Below, in pieces: positions 54,770 to 64,000 of a DNA stretch of 64,000 nucleotides. The stretch covers positions 124,001-188,000 of the forward strand of contig NZ_WSJB01000022.1 of NCBI RefSeq assembly GCF_009763255.1, written 5' to 3'. Below the pieces are notes generated by a model, which was not told the DNA's origin, did not search any database, and saw only the letters and a program-made list of their open reading frames with translations. A program made the position numbers and the translations under genes. The stretch comes from Bordetella sp. 02P26C-1. Its GTDB lineage: Bacteria > Pseudomonadota > Gammaproteobacteria > Burkholderiales > Burkholderiaceae_B. Numbering within the stretch: position 1 is the stretch's first letter; each line of letters opens with the position of its first letter.

Positions 54770-57100
54770 TTAGAACCCGGTACCAATCTGGAACTGGAAT
54801 GCTTGCAGGTCGTCGCCCGATTTGGAGTTAAGCGGACGAGCATAGGAAAGCTGCAAGGGACCCAGCGGCGACTGCCACGACAAGCCGATACCGGCCGAGA
54901 AGCGCCAGCCGCAAGGATCTTGCACACCATGCCCGGGTTCACCCGTCGTGCACTTCATCCCGTTGCCCGGACTGACTTGGCCCGCGTCGGTGAACAGGAA
55001 CCACCGCAAAGTACGATCCTTGGACGCACCCGGGAACGGCAGATACAACTGCGCATTCGCCACAATACGACGGGCGCCGCCCAGATAGTCGTTCGTCAGC
55101 GTATCGCGCGGACCCAATGATGCACCGTCATAGCCGCGCACCGTACCGATACCGCCGGCGTAAACGTTCTTGATCACCGGGAAGTCTTTGTTGCTATAGG
55201 ACGCGCCGTAATCCACCATGCCATTCAAGGCTAGGGTGTAGGCACGGCCAAGCGGAACGTAGTACTGCTGCTGAGCCGTCAGCATGTAGTACTGCAGATC
55301 CCCGGCGGAAACGTCGGCCTTCAGGCGGGTGTAGGAACCCTTGGTCGGCGCCAGTGCGCTGTCACGCGTGTCTTTCGACCAGCCAGCATTCAGGATAAAC
55401 GCATTCGTCGTATCGCCATATTGCTTGACGAAATCACGGTAGGCTTGCGGCGAATTGTTGTACAGGTCGATGCTGTTGCGCTCGTACGTACCACCCAGGA
55501 AGATCCGGTCGTATTCCGAGATCGGCACGCCGAAGTTCATCCCCAGACCCAGCGATTTCACACGATAGTCGCCGTCGTTATTGTTGAACGGTTCGACCAC
55601 GCGATAGTAAGCCGAAGTCGTGCGGCTGATGCCATCCTTGGTGAAGTACGGATCGGTGTGCGACAACACCACGGCACGGTTGGTCTTGCTGGTGTTGAAC
55701 TGCAAGGTCAGGTTCGTGCCGCTACCGAAAACGTTGTCTTCGCTGATCCCGGCCGAGAAGATCGCCTTTTCCGTGGAACCGTAGCCCACGCCCAGGTTGA
55801 TCATCCCAGTGGGTTTTTCTTTCACGTCGACGTTGACGTCGACCTGGTCGGGCGAACCTGGCACCGGATCGGTCGAGACGTTGACCTCGTTGAAATAGCC
55901 CAGACGGTCGATACGATCGCGCGAGATCTTCAGATCGCCCGAGTCATACCAGGCGGCTTCTTGCTGACGCATCTCGCGACGCACCACCTCGTCGCGGGTG
56001 CGAGTATTGCCGCCGATCTGAATGCGACGTACGTAAACGCGACGGCTCGGGTCGATGTAGAACGTCAGATCGGCCTCGTGGTTTGCACGATCCAGCGTCG
56101 GGTTCGGGTTGACGTTCGCGAATGCGTAACCGAGTTCGCCCAGGTAGTCGGTAATGGCCTTGGCGGAATCGTTAACCTCGGCTGCGTTGAAGGTCTCGCC
56201 CTCTTTGACCTGCACCAGCTTCTGGATTTCCGAATCCAGGCCGAGCAAGTTACCCGCCAGCTTCACATTGCGTACCTTGTAAGGCTCGCCTTCGTGGATG
56301 GTGACGGTGATGTAGATGTCTTTGCGATCCGGCGAAATCGTGACCTGCGGCGGCTCGACCGAGAATTCCAGGTAGCCTTGATCCAGGTAGAACGAACGCA
56401 GGCGTTCAATATCGCCCTCGAGCTTTTCGCGCGAATACTTGTCTGTGCCCGTATACCACGTCAACCACCCCGGCGTGGTCAGCTGAAACAGATCGAGCAG
56501 CTCGCTTTCGGAGAAAGCCTTGTTGCCCACGACGCTGATCTGACGGATCTTGGCGACATCGCCTTCGAACACGTCAAAGCTCACGCCCACGCGGTTGCGC
56601 GGCAACGGGGTAACGGTGGCGGTGACCTCGACGCCGTACTTGCCCTTGCCCAGATATTGCTCTTTCAGCTCGTACTCGGCGCGTTCCAGCATGGATTGAT
56701 CGAAGATCCGCCCTTCGCCAAAACCCACCTGCAGCAGCGATTTCGTGATGGCGGCGGAGTCGAATTCGCGCATGCCGTTGAACGTGACGGACGCGATGGT
56801 CGGCCGTTCTTGCACGACGACGACGACTTCGTCGTTGCTCGTTTCGATCTTGACGTCGCTAAAGAAACCCGTGCCATAGAGTCGGCGCACGGCTTCCGTT
56901 GCCTCGGATTCGGTGAATCGCTCACCTACCTTGACCGGCAGATAGCCGAAAATCGTGCCGGCGTCCGTACGCTGAATGCCTTCGACACGGATATCCCGTA
57001 CGACAAAAGGCTCGAAGGCATGTGCAATCGCCGGCAAGAGCAGCGCGGCAAGCAAGCCCGGCATCAAGCCTTTTTTGTGATGAAACATCCGAGAAAACAT
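54770..57100 (-). CDS. bamA: Outer-membrane protein assembly factor BamA
   Basis: 776 residues. A signal peptide (about 1-28) is followed by five POTRA domains (about 30-430) and a 16-strand barrel with the conserved loop-6 motif VRGYDGA (in GIGTVRGYDGASLGPRD) and the terminal Phe in QIGTGF. It is the core of the machine that inserts barrels, including the autotransporter at the window's start. It lies between rseP and skp. Confidence 0.96.
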   Translation of the reverse strand: MFSRMFHHKKGLMPGLLAALLLPAIAHAFEPFVVRDIRVEGIQRTDAGTIFGYLPVKVGERFTESEATEAVRRLYGTGFFSDVKIETSNDEVVVVVQERPTIASVTFNGMREFDSAAITKSLLQVGFGEGRIFDQSMLERAEYELKEQYLGKGKYGVEVTATVTPLPRNRVGVSFDVFEGDVAKIRQISVVGNKAFSESELLDLFQLTTPGWLTWYTGTDKYSREKLEGDIERLRSFYLDQGYLEFSVEPPQVTISPDRKDIYITVTIHEGEPYKVRNVKLAGNLLGLDSEIQKLVQVKEGETFNAAEVNDSAKAITDYLGELGYAFANVNPNPTLDRANHEADLTFYIDPSRRVYVRRIQIGGNTRTRDEVVRREMRQQEAAWYDSGDLKISRDRIDRLGYFNEVNVSTDPVPGSPDQVDVNVDVKEKPTGMINLGVGYGSTEKAIFSAGISEDNVFGSGTNLTLQFNTSKTNRAVVLSHTDPYFTKDGISRTTSAYYRVVEPFNNNDGDYRVKSLGLGMNFGVPISEYDRIFLGGTYERNSIDLYNNSPQAYRDFVKQYGDTTNAFILNAGWSKDTRDSALAPTKGSYTRLKADVSAGDLQYYMLTAQQQYYVPLGRAYTLALNGMVDYGASYSNKDFPVIKNVYAGGIGTVRGYDGASLGPRDTLTNDYLGGARRIVANAQLYLPFPGASKDRTLRWFLFTDAGQVSPGNGMKCTTGEPGHGVQDPCGWRFSAGIGLSWQSPLGPLQLSYARPLNSKSGDDLQAFQFQIGTGF

Positions 57101-57154
57101 GTGCTTGGCTATCCTAGGTCGAGCAAATGGCGTGAGATTTTATTCGATCGTCTG

Positions 57155-58486
57155 TTACGTGAACAGGCGAGCGAAGTCGTTAAATAAAGCTAAGCCCATC
57201 AGACTGGCTAATATTCCGATACCCGCGCGTTGTCCCATATCGATCCAACGCTCAGGCGGCGGACTGCCGCGAACGATTTCGACGAAATAGTACAGCAGAT
57301 GCCCTCCATCCAACATGGGAATAGGCAACAAGTTCAAAACACCGATACTGATACTAATGAGCGCGAGGTACGCGATATAAGCCGCAAAGCCCATTCTGGC
57401 GGTCTGACCGGCGTAGTCCGCGATGGTGACCGGCCCCGTGATATTGCGCCAGGAAACCTCGCCGATGACCATGCGCCCCAGCATGCGTAGCGACAACCAG
57501 GCCGTATCCCAGGTGCGCACGACGCCGTCCGTTACGCTGCCGATCAGGCCATGACGCACAGTCACCATGGGAACGGTACCGCCCAATTGCACCCCGATAC
57601 GTCCGACAACCTTGCCATCGACCGTCTCGGCCCGAGGAATCACGGACAGAGAGACCTCGGCGCCATTGCGCAGCACGGTCAGGGGCAAAGAGGAGCCTGC
57701 GTGCTCTCGGATCGTCTGAACCAGCTGCGTCGAATCGGGATCGATAAGCTCGCCCGCACGGATGATGCGGTCGCCATCGATCAATCCGGCACGGGCGCCC
57801 TCGCCTCCCTCGATGACGGCGCGCACGACCGGCTTGGGCTGAGCCAGCCGCAGACCAACCTCGGCCAGCGGATCGCCGCGTTGCGGGTCCATCTGATTGG
57901 GTGGCACTTGCAAGCTGCGTTCAACGGTCTTGCCATCGGCCGTGCGCACCTGAACGTTCACGCGTCCCCCGGTGGACAACACATCCGTCAGCCGCCAGCG
58001 CGCATCGGTCCACGACTCCACGGGACTATCATCGATTGCCAGAATTTGATCCCCGCCACGAAATCCCGCCAGTTGCGCGGGGGTCTCGGCGGCTGGCGGC
58101 CCGATCAGCGCTACCGGCTCTTCGGTGCCCGCGAGGTTAAGGCCGGTATAAAGGGCGACAGCCAGAATCAGATTAAATAACGGGCCAGCCGCCACAATGG
58201 CGATACGACGGCCTACGGGCTGAGTATTAAATGACCGTGCGGCCTCGGCGCGCGTGGCGCCCGCTGGCGGGTCATCCTGCATTTTGACGTAGCCGCCCAA
58301 GGGGATGGCCGACAACGCCCACTCTGTGCCATGTTTATCGGTGCGTTGCGCCAGTACTTTGCCAAACCCCACGGAAAAGCGCAGTACCCGCACGCCGCAC
58401 AGCCGCGCGACCCAATAGTGGCCTAGCTCATGAAACGTGATGAGGATGCCCAGGGCAACGGCAAAGGCGAGCAGAGTGAAAAGCAT
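57155..58486 (-). CDS. rseP: Site-2 protease RseP
   Basis: 443 residues. The zinc site HELGH (His19-Glu20-xx-His23) and the distal Asp in NLLPIPMLDGGHLLYYF are within membrane segments, with two PDZ domains between (about 105-330). It cuts anti-sigma factor RseA and remnant signal peptides in the inner membrane. Confidence 0.95.
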   Translation of the reverse strand: MLFTLLAFAVALGILITFHELGHYWVARLCGVRVLRFSVGFGKVLAQRTDKHGTEWALSAIPLGGYVKMQDDPPAGATRAEAARSFNTQPVGRRIAIVAAGPLFNLILAVALYTGLNLAGTEEPVALIGPPAAETPAQLAGFRGGDQILAIDDSPVESWTDARWRLTDVLSTGGRVNVQVRTADGKTVERSLQVPPNQMDPQRGDPLAEVGLRLAQPKPVVRAVIEGGEGARAGLIDGDRIIRAGELIDPDSTQLVQTIREHAGSSLPLTVLRNGAEVSLSVIPRAETVDGKVVGRIGVQLGGTVPMVTVRHGLIGSVTDGVVRTWDTAWLSLRMLGRMVIGEVSWRNITGPVTIADYAGQTARMGFAAYIAYLALISISIGVLNLLPIPMLDGGHLLYYFVEIVRGSPPPERWIDMGQRAGIGILASLMGLALFNDFARLFT

Positions 58487-58509
58487 GGTGGGGTGAGCGG
58501 GTTCTTCTG

Positions 58510-59709
58510 TCAGGCCAGGCCGAGGTTACCGGTATAGGCCCGCGTTTCCGCATCCAGGGCCAGCACATCGGCGAGAGAGTCGAGCGTAACAGAAGACCGT
58601 TGCTGCTGCCATTCCAGCGCAGCGGCAATGACCCGGGGAATCCAGGTATAGCGCAGCCGGCCCGCGAGGAATGCCGCCACCGCCACTTCATTGGCCGCGT
58701 TCAGCGCAATACAAGCGCCCTGCCCGCTACGCAACGCGTCGAACGCCAGCGCCAGGCACGGAAACCGATTCAAATCCGGTTTATCGAATTCGAGACAGCC
58801 GGCTTTGGCCAGATCCAACGGACTCACGCCGCTGGCTAAGCGGTCGGGAAAACCCAGTCCATAGGCGATCGGCGTACGCATATCCGGTTGACCGAGCTGC
58901 GCCAATACCGACCCGTCGTCGTACTCCACCAAGGAATGCACGACGCTTTGCGGGTGTATCAGTACCTCGATCCGTTCGGCCGGCATGGCGAACAGCCAGT
59001 GCGCCTCGATGACCTCCAGCCCCTTGTTGAGCATGGTCGCGGAATCGACGGAGATCTTGCGGCCCATACTCCAGTTCGGATGCTTACAGGCCTGATCGGG
59101 GGTGACGTCGTGCAGATCCTGCGGATCGTGCCGGCGGAAAGGACCACCAGACGCGGTCAGCAACAACCTCCGCACGCCTCGAGCGGGTTCGGTCGGCGCG
59201 CCAGCGCGGTCGCCTCGGGGCATGCATTGAAAAATCGCGTTGTGTTCGCTATCGATCGGCAACAATTCAGCGCCGTTGTCGCGCACGGCCTGCATGAACA
59301 GCGCGCCGGCGGCTACCAGCGCCTCTTTATTGGCCAACAGCACCCGTTTTCCCGCCTGAGCGGCCGCCAGCGCGCCCGGCAAGCCAGCCGCGCCCACGAT
59401 CGCCGCCATCACGGTATCGCACGCAGGATCGGCAGCGGTATCGGCCAAGGCTTGCGCGCCGACGCGAATCTCCGGCATAGCCCGGCCGGTCGGCCAGGCA
59501 GCGAGAAAACACTGTCGCGCCGCGGTATCGGGAACGACCACCACGGCGGCGTTGCTCGCGGCAGCCTGCTCGGCCAGCCGCTCCATGCGGCTATGCGCCG
59601 ACAGCGCATACACGCCCAGCCTGTCTGGATGACGGGCAATCACATCGAGGGTGCTTTCACCGATAGATCCCGTGGCTCCCAGGATCGCAACACGTTGAAA
59701 ACGGCTCAA
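58510..59709 (-). CDS. dxr: 1-deoxy-D-xylulose-5-phosphate reductoisomerase
   Basis: 399 residues. NADPH loop GATGSIG at 11-17, metal/substrate motif [12 protein letters not shown] and [20 protein letters not shown] are intact. It makes MEP in the non-mevalonate isoprenoid pathway and feeds UppS downstream in function. It overlaps cdsA by 4 bases. Confidence 0.96.
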   Translation of the reverse strand: MSRFQRVAILGATGSIGESTLDVIARHPDRLGVYALSAHSRMERLAEQAAASNAAVVVVPDTAARQCFLAAWPTGRAMPEIRVGAQALADTAADPACDTVMAAIVGAAGLPGALAAAQAGKRVLLANKEALVAAGALFMQAVRDNGAELLPIDSEHNAIFQCMPRGDRAGAPTEPARGVRRLLLTASGGPFRRHDPQDLHDVTPDQACKHPNWSMGRKISVDSATMLNKGLEVIEAHWLFAMPAERIEVLIHPQSVVHSLVEYDDGSVLAQLGQPDMRTPIAYGLGFPDRLASGVSPLDLAKAGCLEFDKPDLNRFPCLALAFDALRSGQGACIALNAANEVAVAAFLAGRLRYTWIPRVIAAALEWQQQRSSVTLDSLADVLALDAETRAYTGNLGLA

Positions 59710-60557
59710 GACAACACTCCAGACAGCAAAAAGGCAAACGGTGCGACGGGCAGTATCGCGTCAATGCGGTCATACACACCACCGTGGCCGGGTAACAGAT
59801 TGCTCGAATCTTTGCGTCCCGCACGGCGTTTCAACAGGGACTCGAACAGATCCCCGACAATAGAAATCGCGCCAAGCAAGGCGGCGGCAAGCAATCCCAG
59901 CGGCAGACCCAAACGCGCGAACAGCGACTCGCCAAAGCTGCCGGCCCAAAAGCTCGATCCCCAAACCCAGACCACGGCGCCCAGCACGCCCGCCACCGCG
60001 CCGGCAATGGTTTTGCCTGGGCTGACCTTCGGTGCCAGTTTGCGCTTGCCGAAAGCCCGGCCGGCAAAGTAGGCGGCGATGTCCGCGATCCACACCAAAG
60101 CCAGCAACGACACGACGAACCACCAGCCACGCTGCATGAAACCCAACGCCAGAAGCGACCACGCGGTAAAGATCGCCGGCACGCTGAAAAGCGACCACAT
60201 CACGCTGGCCGGTGGCGCACTGGAACGACCCTGTACCACGGCGCCCGTCGCGCCGAACGCCCACACCAGCGCCACGATAGGCGTCAGGATTTGCACGACG
60301 ATATCCCGCCATGAGGCGCCACCGTCTTGCAACCACATCCATGCAGACCCCAGCATCAGCACAAACGCGAGCACCGCCACGCCGACGCAAACTGCGCCCG
60401 AGGGCGGCTGACGCACGGTCAGACGCAACCATTCCCAGCAGGCGCAAGCCGCGCCCAACGCGAGCAAAGCGGTGAATGGCCACGGGTTATCCGAGGCCAG
60501 CGTCATCGCAAGCACGATGAGCAGCACCACGGCAGTAATAACGCGTTGAACGAGCAT
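59706..60557 (-). CDS. cdsA: Phosphatidate cytidylyltransferase
   Basis: 283 residues from ATG 60557 (GGAG upstream); the longer frame to 60722 is inside uppS and unlikely. Several membrane segments precede the CDP-diglyceride motif ([16 protein letters not shown]) and the C-terminal block [25 protein letters not shown]. It makes CDP-diacylglycerol, the precursor of all membrane phospholipids. Confidence 0.95.
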   Translation of the reverse strand: MLVQRVITAVVLLIVLAMTLASDNPWPFTALLALGAACACWEWLRLTVRQPPSGAVCVGVAVLAFVLMLGSAWMWLQDGGASWRDIVVQILTPIVALVWAFGATGAVVQGRSSAPPASVMWSLFSVPAIFTAWSLLALGFMQRGWWFVVSLLALVWIADIAAYFAGRAFGKRKLAPKVSPGKTIAGAVAGVLGAVVWVWGSSFWAGSFGESLFARLGLPLGLLAAALLGAISIVGDLFESLLKRRAGRKDSSNLLPGHGGVYDRIDAILPVAPFAFLLSGVLS

Positions 60558-60576
60558 CAGAAAGTCTCCGTAAAGC

Positions 60577-61341
60577 TCAGCGTGCCGCCTCTTCGCGCAG
60601 TTGCGCGCTGGTGCGCCCGAAACGACGTTCGCGCGTGCGATACCACTCGAACGCGGCGTCGAGCTCTTCCATCCCGAAATCGGGCCAGTACAAGTCGGTG
60701 AAATACAGCTCGGTATATGCAAGCTGCCAGATCAGAAAATTGGAAATGCGTTGCTCACCACCCGTGCGGATGAACAGATCCGGCTCCGGCGCCCACGCCA
60801 TGGACAAATGCGCGCTGAGAGCCGCTTCGTCGATGCGTTGCGGGTCTTGTGCCAATTCGGGACGCTGCGCGAGCATGGCGCGCGTGGCCTGCAGCACATC
60901 CCAGCGGCCGCCATAATTGGCCGCCACGGTCAGATGCAGACGATCGTTATGCGCCGTGCGAGCCTGGGCATCGGCGATCAAGGTCTGGAGCCTGGGCTCG
61001 AAATGCGACAGATCGCCCACCACGCGTAACCGCACGCCCTGCTCGTTGAGCTTGTCCACCTCGCGTTCGAGCGCCTGCACAAAAAGCCGCATCAACAGGC
61101 CGACCTCTTCGGCGGGTCGGCGCCAATTTTCCGAGCTGAAGGCAAACAACGTGAGGTAACGCACCCCTCGCCGCCCGCAAGCCTCGACAACGCGACGCAC
61201 GGCCTGCACGCCCTTGGCGTGCCCTGCTGTACGCGGCAAAAGCCTGCGCGTTGCCCAACGACCGTTGCCGTCCATGATGATGGCCACGTGCTGCGGCACT
61301 GCGTGGGTGGCGGGGATCGCCTGGGTCGAGCTAGTTACCAT
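60577..61341 (-). CDS. uppS: Undecaprenyl diphosphate synthase
   Basis: 254 residues from ATG 61341. Asp24 in [10 protein letters not shown] and the [11 protein letters not shown] block are diagnostic of cis-prenyl transferases. It makes the C55 lipid carrier for peptidoglycan and for glycan clusters such as that at 3373-17390. Confidence 0.96.
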   Translation of the reverse strand: MVTSSTQAIPATHAVPQHVAIIMDGNGRWATRRLLPRTAGHAKGVQAVRRVVEACGRRGVRYLTLFAFSSENWRRPAEEVGLLMRLFVQALEREVDKLNEQGVRLRVVGDLSHFEPRLQTLIADAQARTAHNDRLHLTVAANYGGRWDVLQATRAMLAQRPELAQDPQRIDEAALSAHLSMAWAPEPDLFIRTGGEQRISNFLIWQLAYTELYFTDLYWPDFGMEELDAAFEWYRTRERRFGRTSAQLREEAAR

Positions 61342-61380
61342 GTGGAAACGGGAACGGCCATAAAGGCTGGCTGAAAAACA

Positions 61381-61432
61381 TTGCGCCGCCACACCGACAC
61401 CGCGCCGGTGAGACAGCAACGGTACGGCGCAA
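61381..61432 (-). other. Nested inverted repeats in the frr-uppS gap
   Basis: Outer arms TTGCGCCG (61381-61388) and CGGCGCAA (61425-61432), inner arms CACCG (61392-61396) and CGGTG (61406-61410). The element sits in the 123-base gap before uppS and could shape the message or mark a promoter region. Confidence 0.45.
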
Positions 61433-61464
61433 GCGGCGCGCGCGCGAACAATACCTGACCGCGA

Positions 61465-62025
61465 TTATACGGTCATGATCTCCGCTTCTTTGGTGGCCAC
61501 GATCTTGTCGATTTCGGCCACGTGACGGTCGGTGAGCTTTTGCACTTCATCGGAAGCGCGGCGCTCGTCGTCCTCGGAAATCTCCTTTTCCTTGACCAGC
61601 TTTTTCAACGCTTCGTTGGCTTCGCGACGCAGGTTGCGCACGGCCACTTTGGCGTCCTCGCCTTCGCTCTTGACCACTTTGGTCAGATCACGGCGGCGCT
61701 CTTCGGTCAGCGCGGGCATGGGAACGCGGATGGTCTCGCCCATGGAGATGGGATTCAAGCCCAGATCCGATTCGCGGATGGCCTTTTCGATGACCGAAAG
61801 CATGGGCTTTTCGTAGGGCTGAACGCTGATCGTACGCGCGTCGACCAGGTTGACGTTCGCCACCTGGCTCACGGGCACGGGCGAGCCGTAGTACTCGACC
61901 TGGACGTGGTCCAGAATACCCGTATGAGCACGACCGGTCCGGATCTTGGACAGGTTGGTTTTCAGCGTGTCCAGCGACTTGGCCATGCGAGTTTCGGCCG
62001 ATTTGCGGATTTCTGCGACGCTCAT
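61465..62025 (-). CDS. frr: Ribosome recycling factor
   Basis: 186 residues, standard for RRF. The helical bundle starts [28 protein letters not shown]-like and the second domain includes [16 protein letters not shown]. It splits post-termination ribosomes with EF-G. It follows pyrH after 14 bases. Confidence 0.97.
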   Translation of the reverse strand: MSVAEIRKSAETRMAKSLDTLKTNLSKIRTGRAHTGILDHVQVEYYGSPVPVSQVANVNLVDARTISVQPYEKPMLSVIEKAIRESDLGLNPISMGETIRVPMPALTEERRRDLTKVVKSEGEDAKVAVRNLRREANEALKKLVKEKEISEDDERRASDEVQKLTDRHVAEIDKIVATKEAEIMTV

Positions 62026-62039
62026 GGAAATATCCTTTG

Positions 62040-62756
62040 TTAAACGTGTACCAACGTGCCTTCGTCTTCGCCCATGACAACACGTTTGAGTGCGCCGGAC
62101 TTATTGATCGAAAACACTTTCAGAGGCATTTTTTGATCGCGGCAGAGCGCGAATGCCGTGGCATCCATCACCTCGAGACGACGCACGATGGCTTCGTCGA
62201 AGCTGATGCGGGTATAGCGCGTAGCCGTCGGATCTTTGTTGGGATCGGCGCTGTAGATGCCATCCACCTTGGTGGCCTTCAGCACGATCTCCGCACCGAT
62301 TTCAGCGCCACGCAGCGCGGCAGCCGTATCGGTGGTGAAAAATGGGTTACCCGTACCCGCCGCGAAAATCACGACCTTGCCCTCTTCGAGGTAACGCAAG
62401 GCTTTGGGGCGGATGTAAGGCTCGACCACCTGGTCGATATTCAAGGCGGACTGCACGCGGGCATCCACGCCTTTGTTCTTTAGCGCATCCTGCAGCGCCA
62501 GGGCATTCATGATGGTGGCCATCATGCCCATATAGTCGGCGGTCGCGCGGTCCATTCCTTGAGCACCCGGCGCCACGCCACGGAAAATGTTGCCGCCGCC
62601 AATGACGATGGCCAACTCGACGCCCAGCGCCGCTACTTCTGCAATTTCATCGGTCATGCGCACGATGGTCGCGCGATTGATGCCAAAGGCATCGTCGCCC
62701 ATCAGCGCCTCGCCGGAAAGTTTGAGAAGAACCCGTTTGTATGATCTGCTGCTCAT
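62040..62756 (-). CDS. pyrH: UMP kinase
   Basis: 238 residues of the amino-acid-kinase fold. [15 protein letters not shown] at the N-terminus, [11 protein letters not shown] and the UMP-binding region [17 protein letters not shown] are conserved. It makes UDP and is allosterically controlled by GTP and UTP in related bacteria. Confidence 0.97.
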   Translation of the reverse strand: MSSRSYKRVLLKLSGEALMGDDAFGINRATIVRMTDEIAEVAALGVELAIVIGGGNIFRGVAPGAQGMDRATADYMGMMATIMNALALQDALKNKGVDARVQSALNIDQVVEPYIRPKALRYLEEGKVVIFAAGTGNPFFTTDTAAALRGAEIGAEIVLKATKVDGIYSADPNKDPTATRYTRISFDEAIVRRLEVMDATAFALCRDQKMPLKVFSINKSGALKRVVMGEDEGTLVHV

Positions 62757-62804
62757 AGGTGATGTCCCCGAGGAACAATCCGACGAAAATGTAAGACGAG
62801 AATA

Positions 62805-62835
62805 GGGCCGGACTAGATAATAATCTAGCCGGCCC
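62805..62835 (-). terminator. Hairpin in the tsf-pyrH gap
   Basis: Arms 62805-62818 and 62823-62835 pair over 13 bases with one bulged A and a 4-base loop. It lies 17 bases past the tsf stop. It lacks a U-tract. Confidence 0.55.
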
Positions 62836-62851
62836 AGAGTACTACGATAAC

Positions 62852-63730
62852 TTAAGCTTGACCCGCGGCGGCGGCGGCGACTTCAGCGGCGAAGTCGGTG
62901 GTCTTTTTCTCGATGCCTTCACCCACGACGAACAGGGCGAACTGGCTGATCGAGGCGCCTTTTTCCTTGAGCATTTGCTCAACGGATTGCTTGTCGTTCT
63001 TGACGAAGGGCTGAGACATCAGCGTGACTTCCTTCAGGAACTTCTGCACCGAACCTTCGACCATCTTGGCGACGATTTCGGCGGGCTTGCCCGATTCGGC
63101 GGCCTTTTGCTCGGCAACCGAGCGCTCGGCGGCGATGTCTTCGGCGGCAACGCCGTCAGCGTTCAGGGCCTTGGGCTTGGTCGCAGCGATGTGCATGGCC
63201 AGGTCCTTGCCGACTTCTTCGGCGCCGGCGAATTCAACCAGCACGCCGATCTTGCCGCTGTGCACGTAGCTGGCCAGCGAGTTGGGCGTTTCGATGCGCT
63301 GGAAGCGGCGCACGGACACGTTTTCACCGATCTTGCCAACCAGGGCGGTACGGGTCGTCTCGACCGTGCCTTCGCCCATCGGCAGCGCCGACAGCGCGGC
63401 CACATCGGCGGGCTTCTGGGTGGTGACGAGCTTGGCCAGGTCGTTGACGAAAGCAACGAAGTCGTCGTTCTTGGCGACGAAGTCGGTTTCGCAGTTGACT
63501 TCGATAACGGCGCCTTGCTTTGCGTCGTCCGAGATGTACAGACCGATCAGGCCTTCGGCGGTCACGCGCGAAGCGGCCTTGCTGGCCTTGTTACCCAACT
63601 TGACGCGCAGGATTTCCTCGGCGCGAGCCAGATCGCCTTCGGCTTCGGTCAGGGCCTTCTTGCACTCCATCATGGGCGCGTCGGTTTTCTCGCGCAGTTC
63701 CTTAACGAGGGCGGCGGTAATTTCAGCCAT
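62852..63730 (-). CDS. tsf: Elongation factor Ts
   Basis: 292 residues from ATG 63730. The N-terminal [20 protein letters not shown] block and the core [20 protein letters not shown] motif (Asp-Phe contacting EF-Tu) are clear. It exchanges GDP on EF-Tu. A longer frame to 63775 is not supported by a start signal. Confidence 0.97.
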   Translation of the reverse strand: MAEITAALVKELREKTDAPMMECKKALTEAEGDLARAEEILRVKLGNKASKAASRVTAEGLIGLYISDDAKQGAVIEVNCETDFVAKNDDFVAFVNDLAKLVTTQKPADVAALSALPMGEGTVETTRTALVGKIGENVSVRRFQRIETPNSLASYVHSGKIGVLVEFAGAEEVGKDLAMHIAATKPKALNADGVAAEDIAAERSVAEQKAAESGKPAEIVAKMVEGSVQKFLKEVTLMSQPFVKNDKQSVEQMLKEKGASISQFALFVVGEGIEKKTTDFAAEVAAAAAGQA

Positions 63731-63814
63731 GATTGCTCCAATTTCGCTTAGATATGCCCCGACTGACCGGGACACATGATTTGATTCGACAAGACGCCCG
63801 CATTGAGCGGGCCA

Positions 63815-63881
63815 GAGACGGGAGCCCGTCTCGAACGGGTCGGCCCGGCCGCGTCGCCATGCGGCGACAGGGCCCGGGCCG
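63815..63881 (-). other. Paired GC-rich hairpins in the rpsB-tsf gap
   Basis: A perfect 8-bp stem GAGACGGG/CCCGTCTC (63815-63832) is followed by a two-part stem with outer arms 63841-63848 and 63874-63881 and inner arms 63853-63858 and 63863-63868. Both are in the 160-base spacer after rpsB, where attenuation is known in other bacteria. Confidence 0.6.
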
Positions 63882-63890
63882 GGTCAGGCA

Positions 63891-64000
63891 TTAGGCCTGG
63901 TTGTCCTGCACTTCGACGAACTCTTCCGAACCTTCGGTGGCTTCTTCGACCAGACCGTTCAGGTTTTGCTCGCGGCCTTCCAGCACGGCGTCGGCGATGC
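63891..64000 (-). CDS. rpsB: 30S ribosomal protein S2, C-terminal end (truncated by window edge)
   Basis: The last 36 residues read IADAVLEGREQNLNGLVEE and end EFVEVQDNQA before TAA at 63891. This acidic tail and its place just upstream of tsf identify rpsB. The rest lies beyond the window. Confidence 0.88.
   Translation of the reverse strand, partial: IADAVLEGREQNLNGLVEEATEGSEEFVEVQDNQA

Noticed and set aside
55421-57187. 588-codon open frame opposite bamA
   Set aside because: bamA is certain on the other strand; the antisense frame is non-homologous, Val/Asp/His-rich text.
1-64000. tRNA, rRNA, CRISPR arrays, insertion sequences or prophage genes
   Set aside because: I looked for transposases, integrases, terminal repeats, spaced direct repeats and tRNA-like cloverleaf sequences and saw none.

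Overview
The window reads as a chromosomal segment of a GC-rich betaproteobacterium, most likely family Alcaligenaceae (Bordetella/Achromobacter relatives). The reasons are the order rpsB-tsf-pyrH-frr-uppS-cdsA-dxr-rseP-bamA-skp-lpxD-fabZ-lpxA-lpxB-rnhB, the divergent ppsA/ppsR pair, two Bug-type solute-binding proteins in one operon, and a classical autotransporter barrel ending in Phe. I see no insertion sequence, prophage, CRISPR array, tRNA or rRNA gene.

Layout. 1-3255 (+): the 3' end of an autotransporter, a terminator, an AlaA-like aminotransferase and an LldD-type FMN hydroxyacid dehydrogenase. 3373-17390 (-): a 12-gene surface-glycan cluster with six glycosyltransferases (two GT9 heptosyltransferase-like, two GT4-like, two GT2), GmhB heptose phosphatase, an SDR, a UDP-glucuronate-decarboxylase-like enzyme, a carbamoyltransferase, a PIG-L deacetylase and an unusual fusion of an ATM1-type ABC exporter, a degenerate histidine-kinase ATPase domain and an intact response-regulator receiver domain. 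Most of these genes overlap by 4 bases, so they are probably translationally coupled. 17428-27288: mixed housekeeping and accessory genes (DUF4142, MobA-like, DoxX, ArsC, family III CoA transferase, glutathione peroxidase, GNAT, a two-gene lipoate-protein ligase, a DUF3298-like lipoprotein, glutamate dehydrogenase, an ankyrin protein).

27385-38385: tatD-holB-tmk-mltG operon (-), ygfZ (+), a valine-degradation operon (isobutyryl-CoA dehydrogenase, hydroxyisobutyryl-CoA hydrolase, hydroxyisobutyrate dehydrogenase) behind a dyad operator, rnfH-ratA divergent from smpB, and nfeD-qmcA. 38401-38489 holds a strongly structured element just upstream of nfeD whose helices interleave like a pseudoknot. 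39352-45262: a catabolic operon (TauD dioxygenase, enolase-superfamily enzyme, two Bug proteins, FAA hydrolase) with a divergent LysR regulator. 45484-48835: PEP synthase and its regulatory kinase/phosphorylase, sharing a divergent promoter with a 9-bp dyad. 48914-64000 (-): RNA methyltransferase, then the essential envelope/translation operon from rnhB back to rpsB, with GC-rich hairpins in several of its gaps.

The best candidates for something undescribed are the ABC-exporter/pseudo-kinase/receiver fusion inside the carbamoylated heptose-glycan cluster and the structured leader of nfeD-qmcA. Function calls rest on motifs and gene context read by eye; no database search was run.
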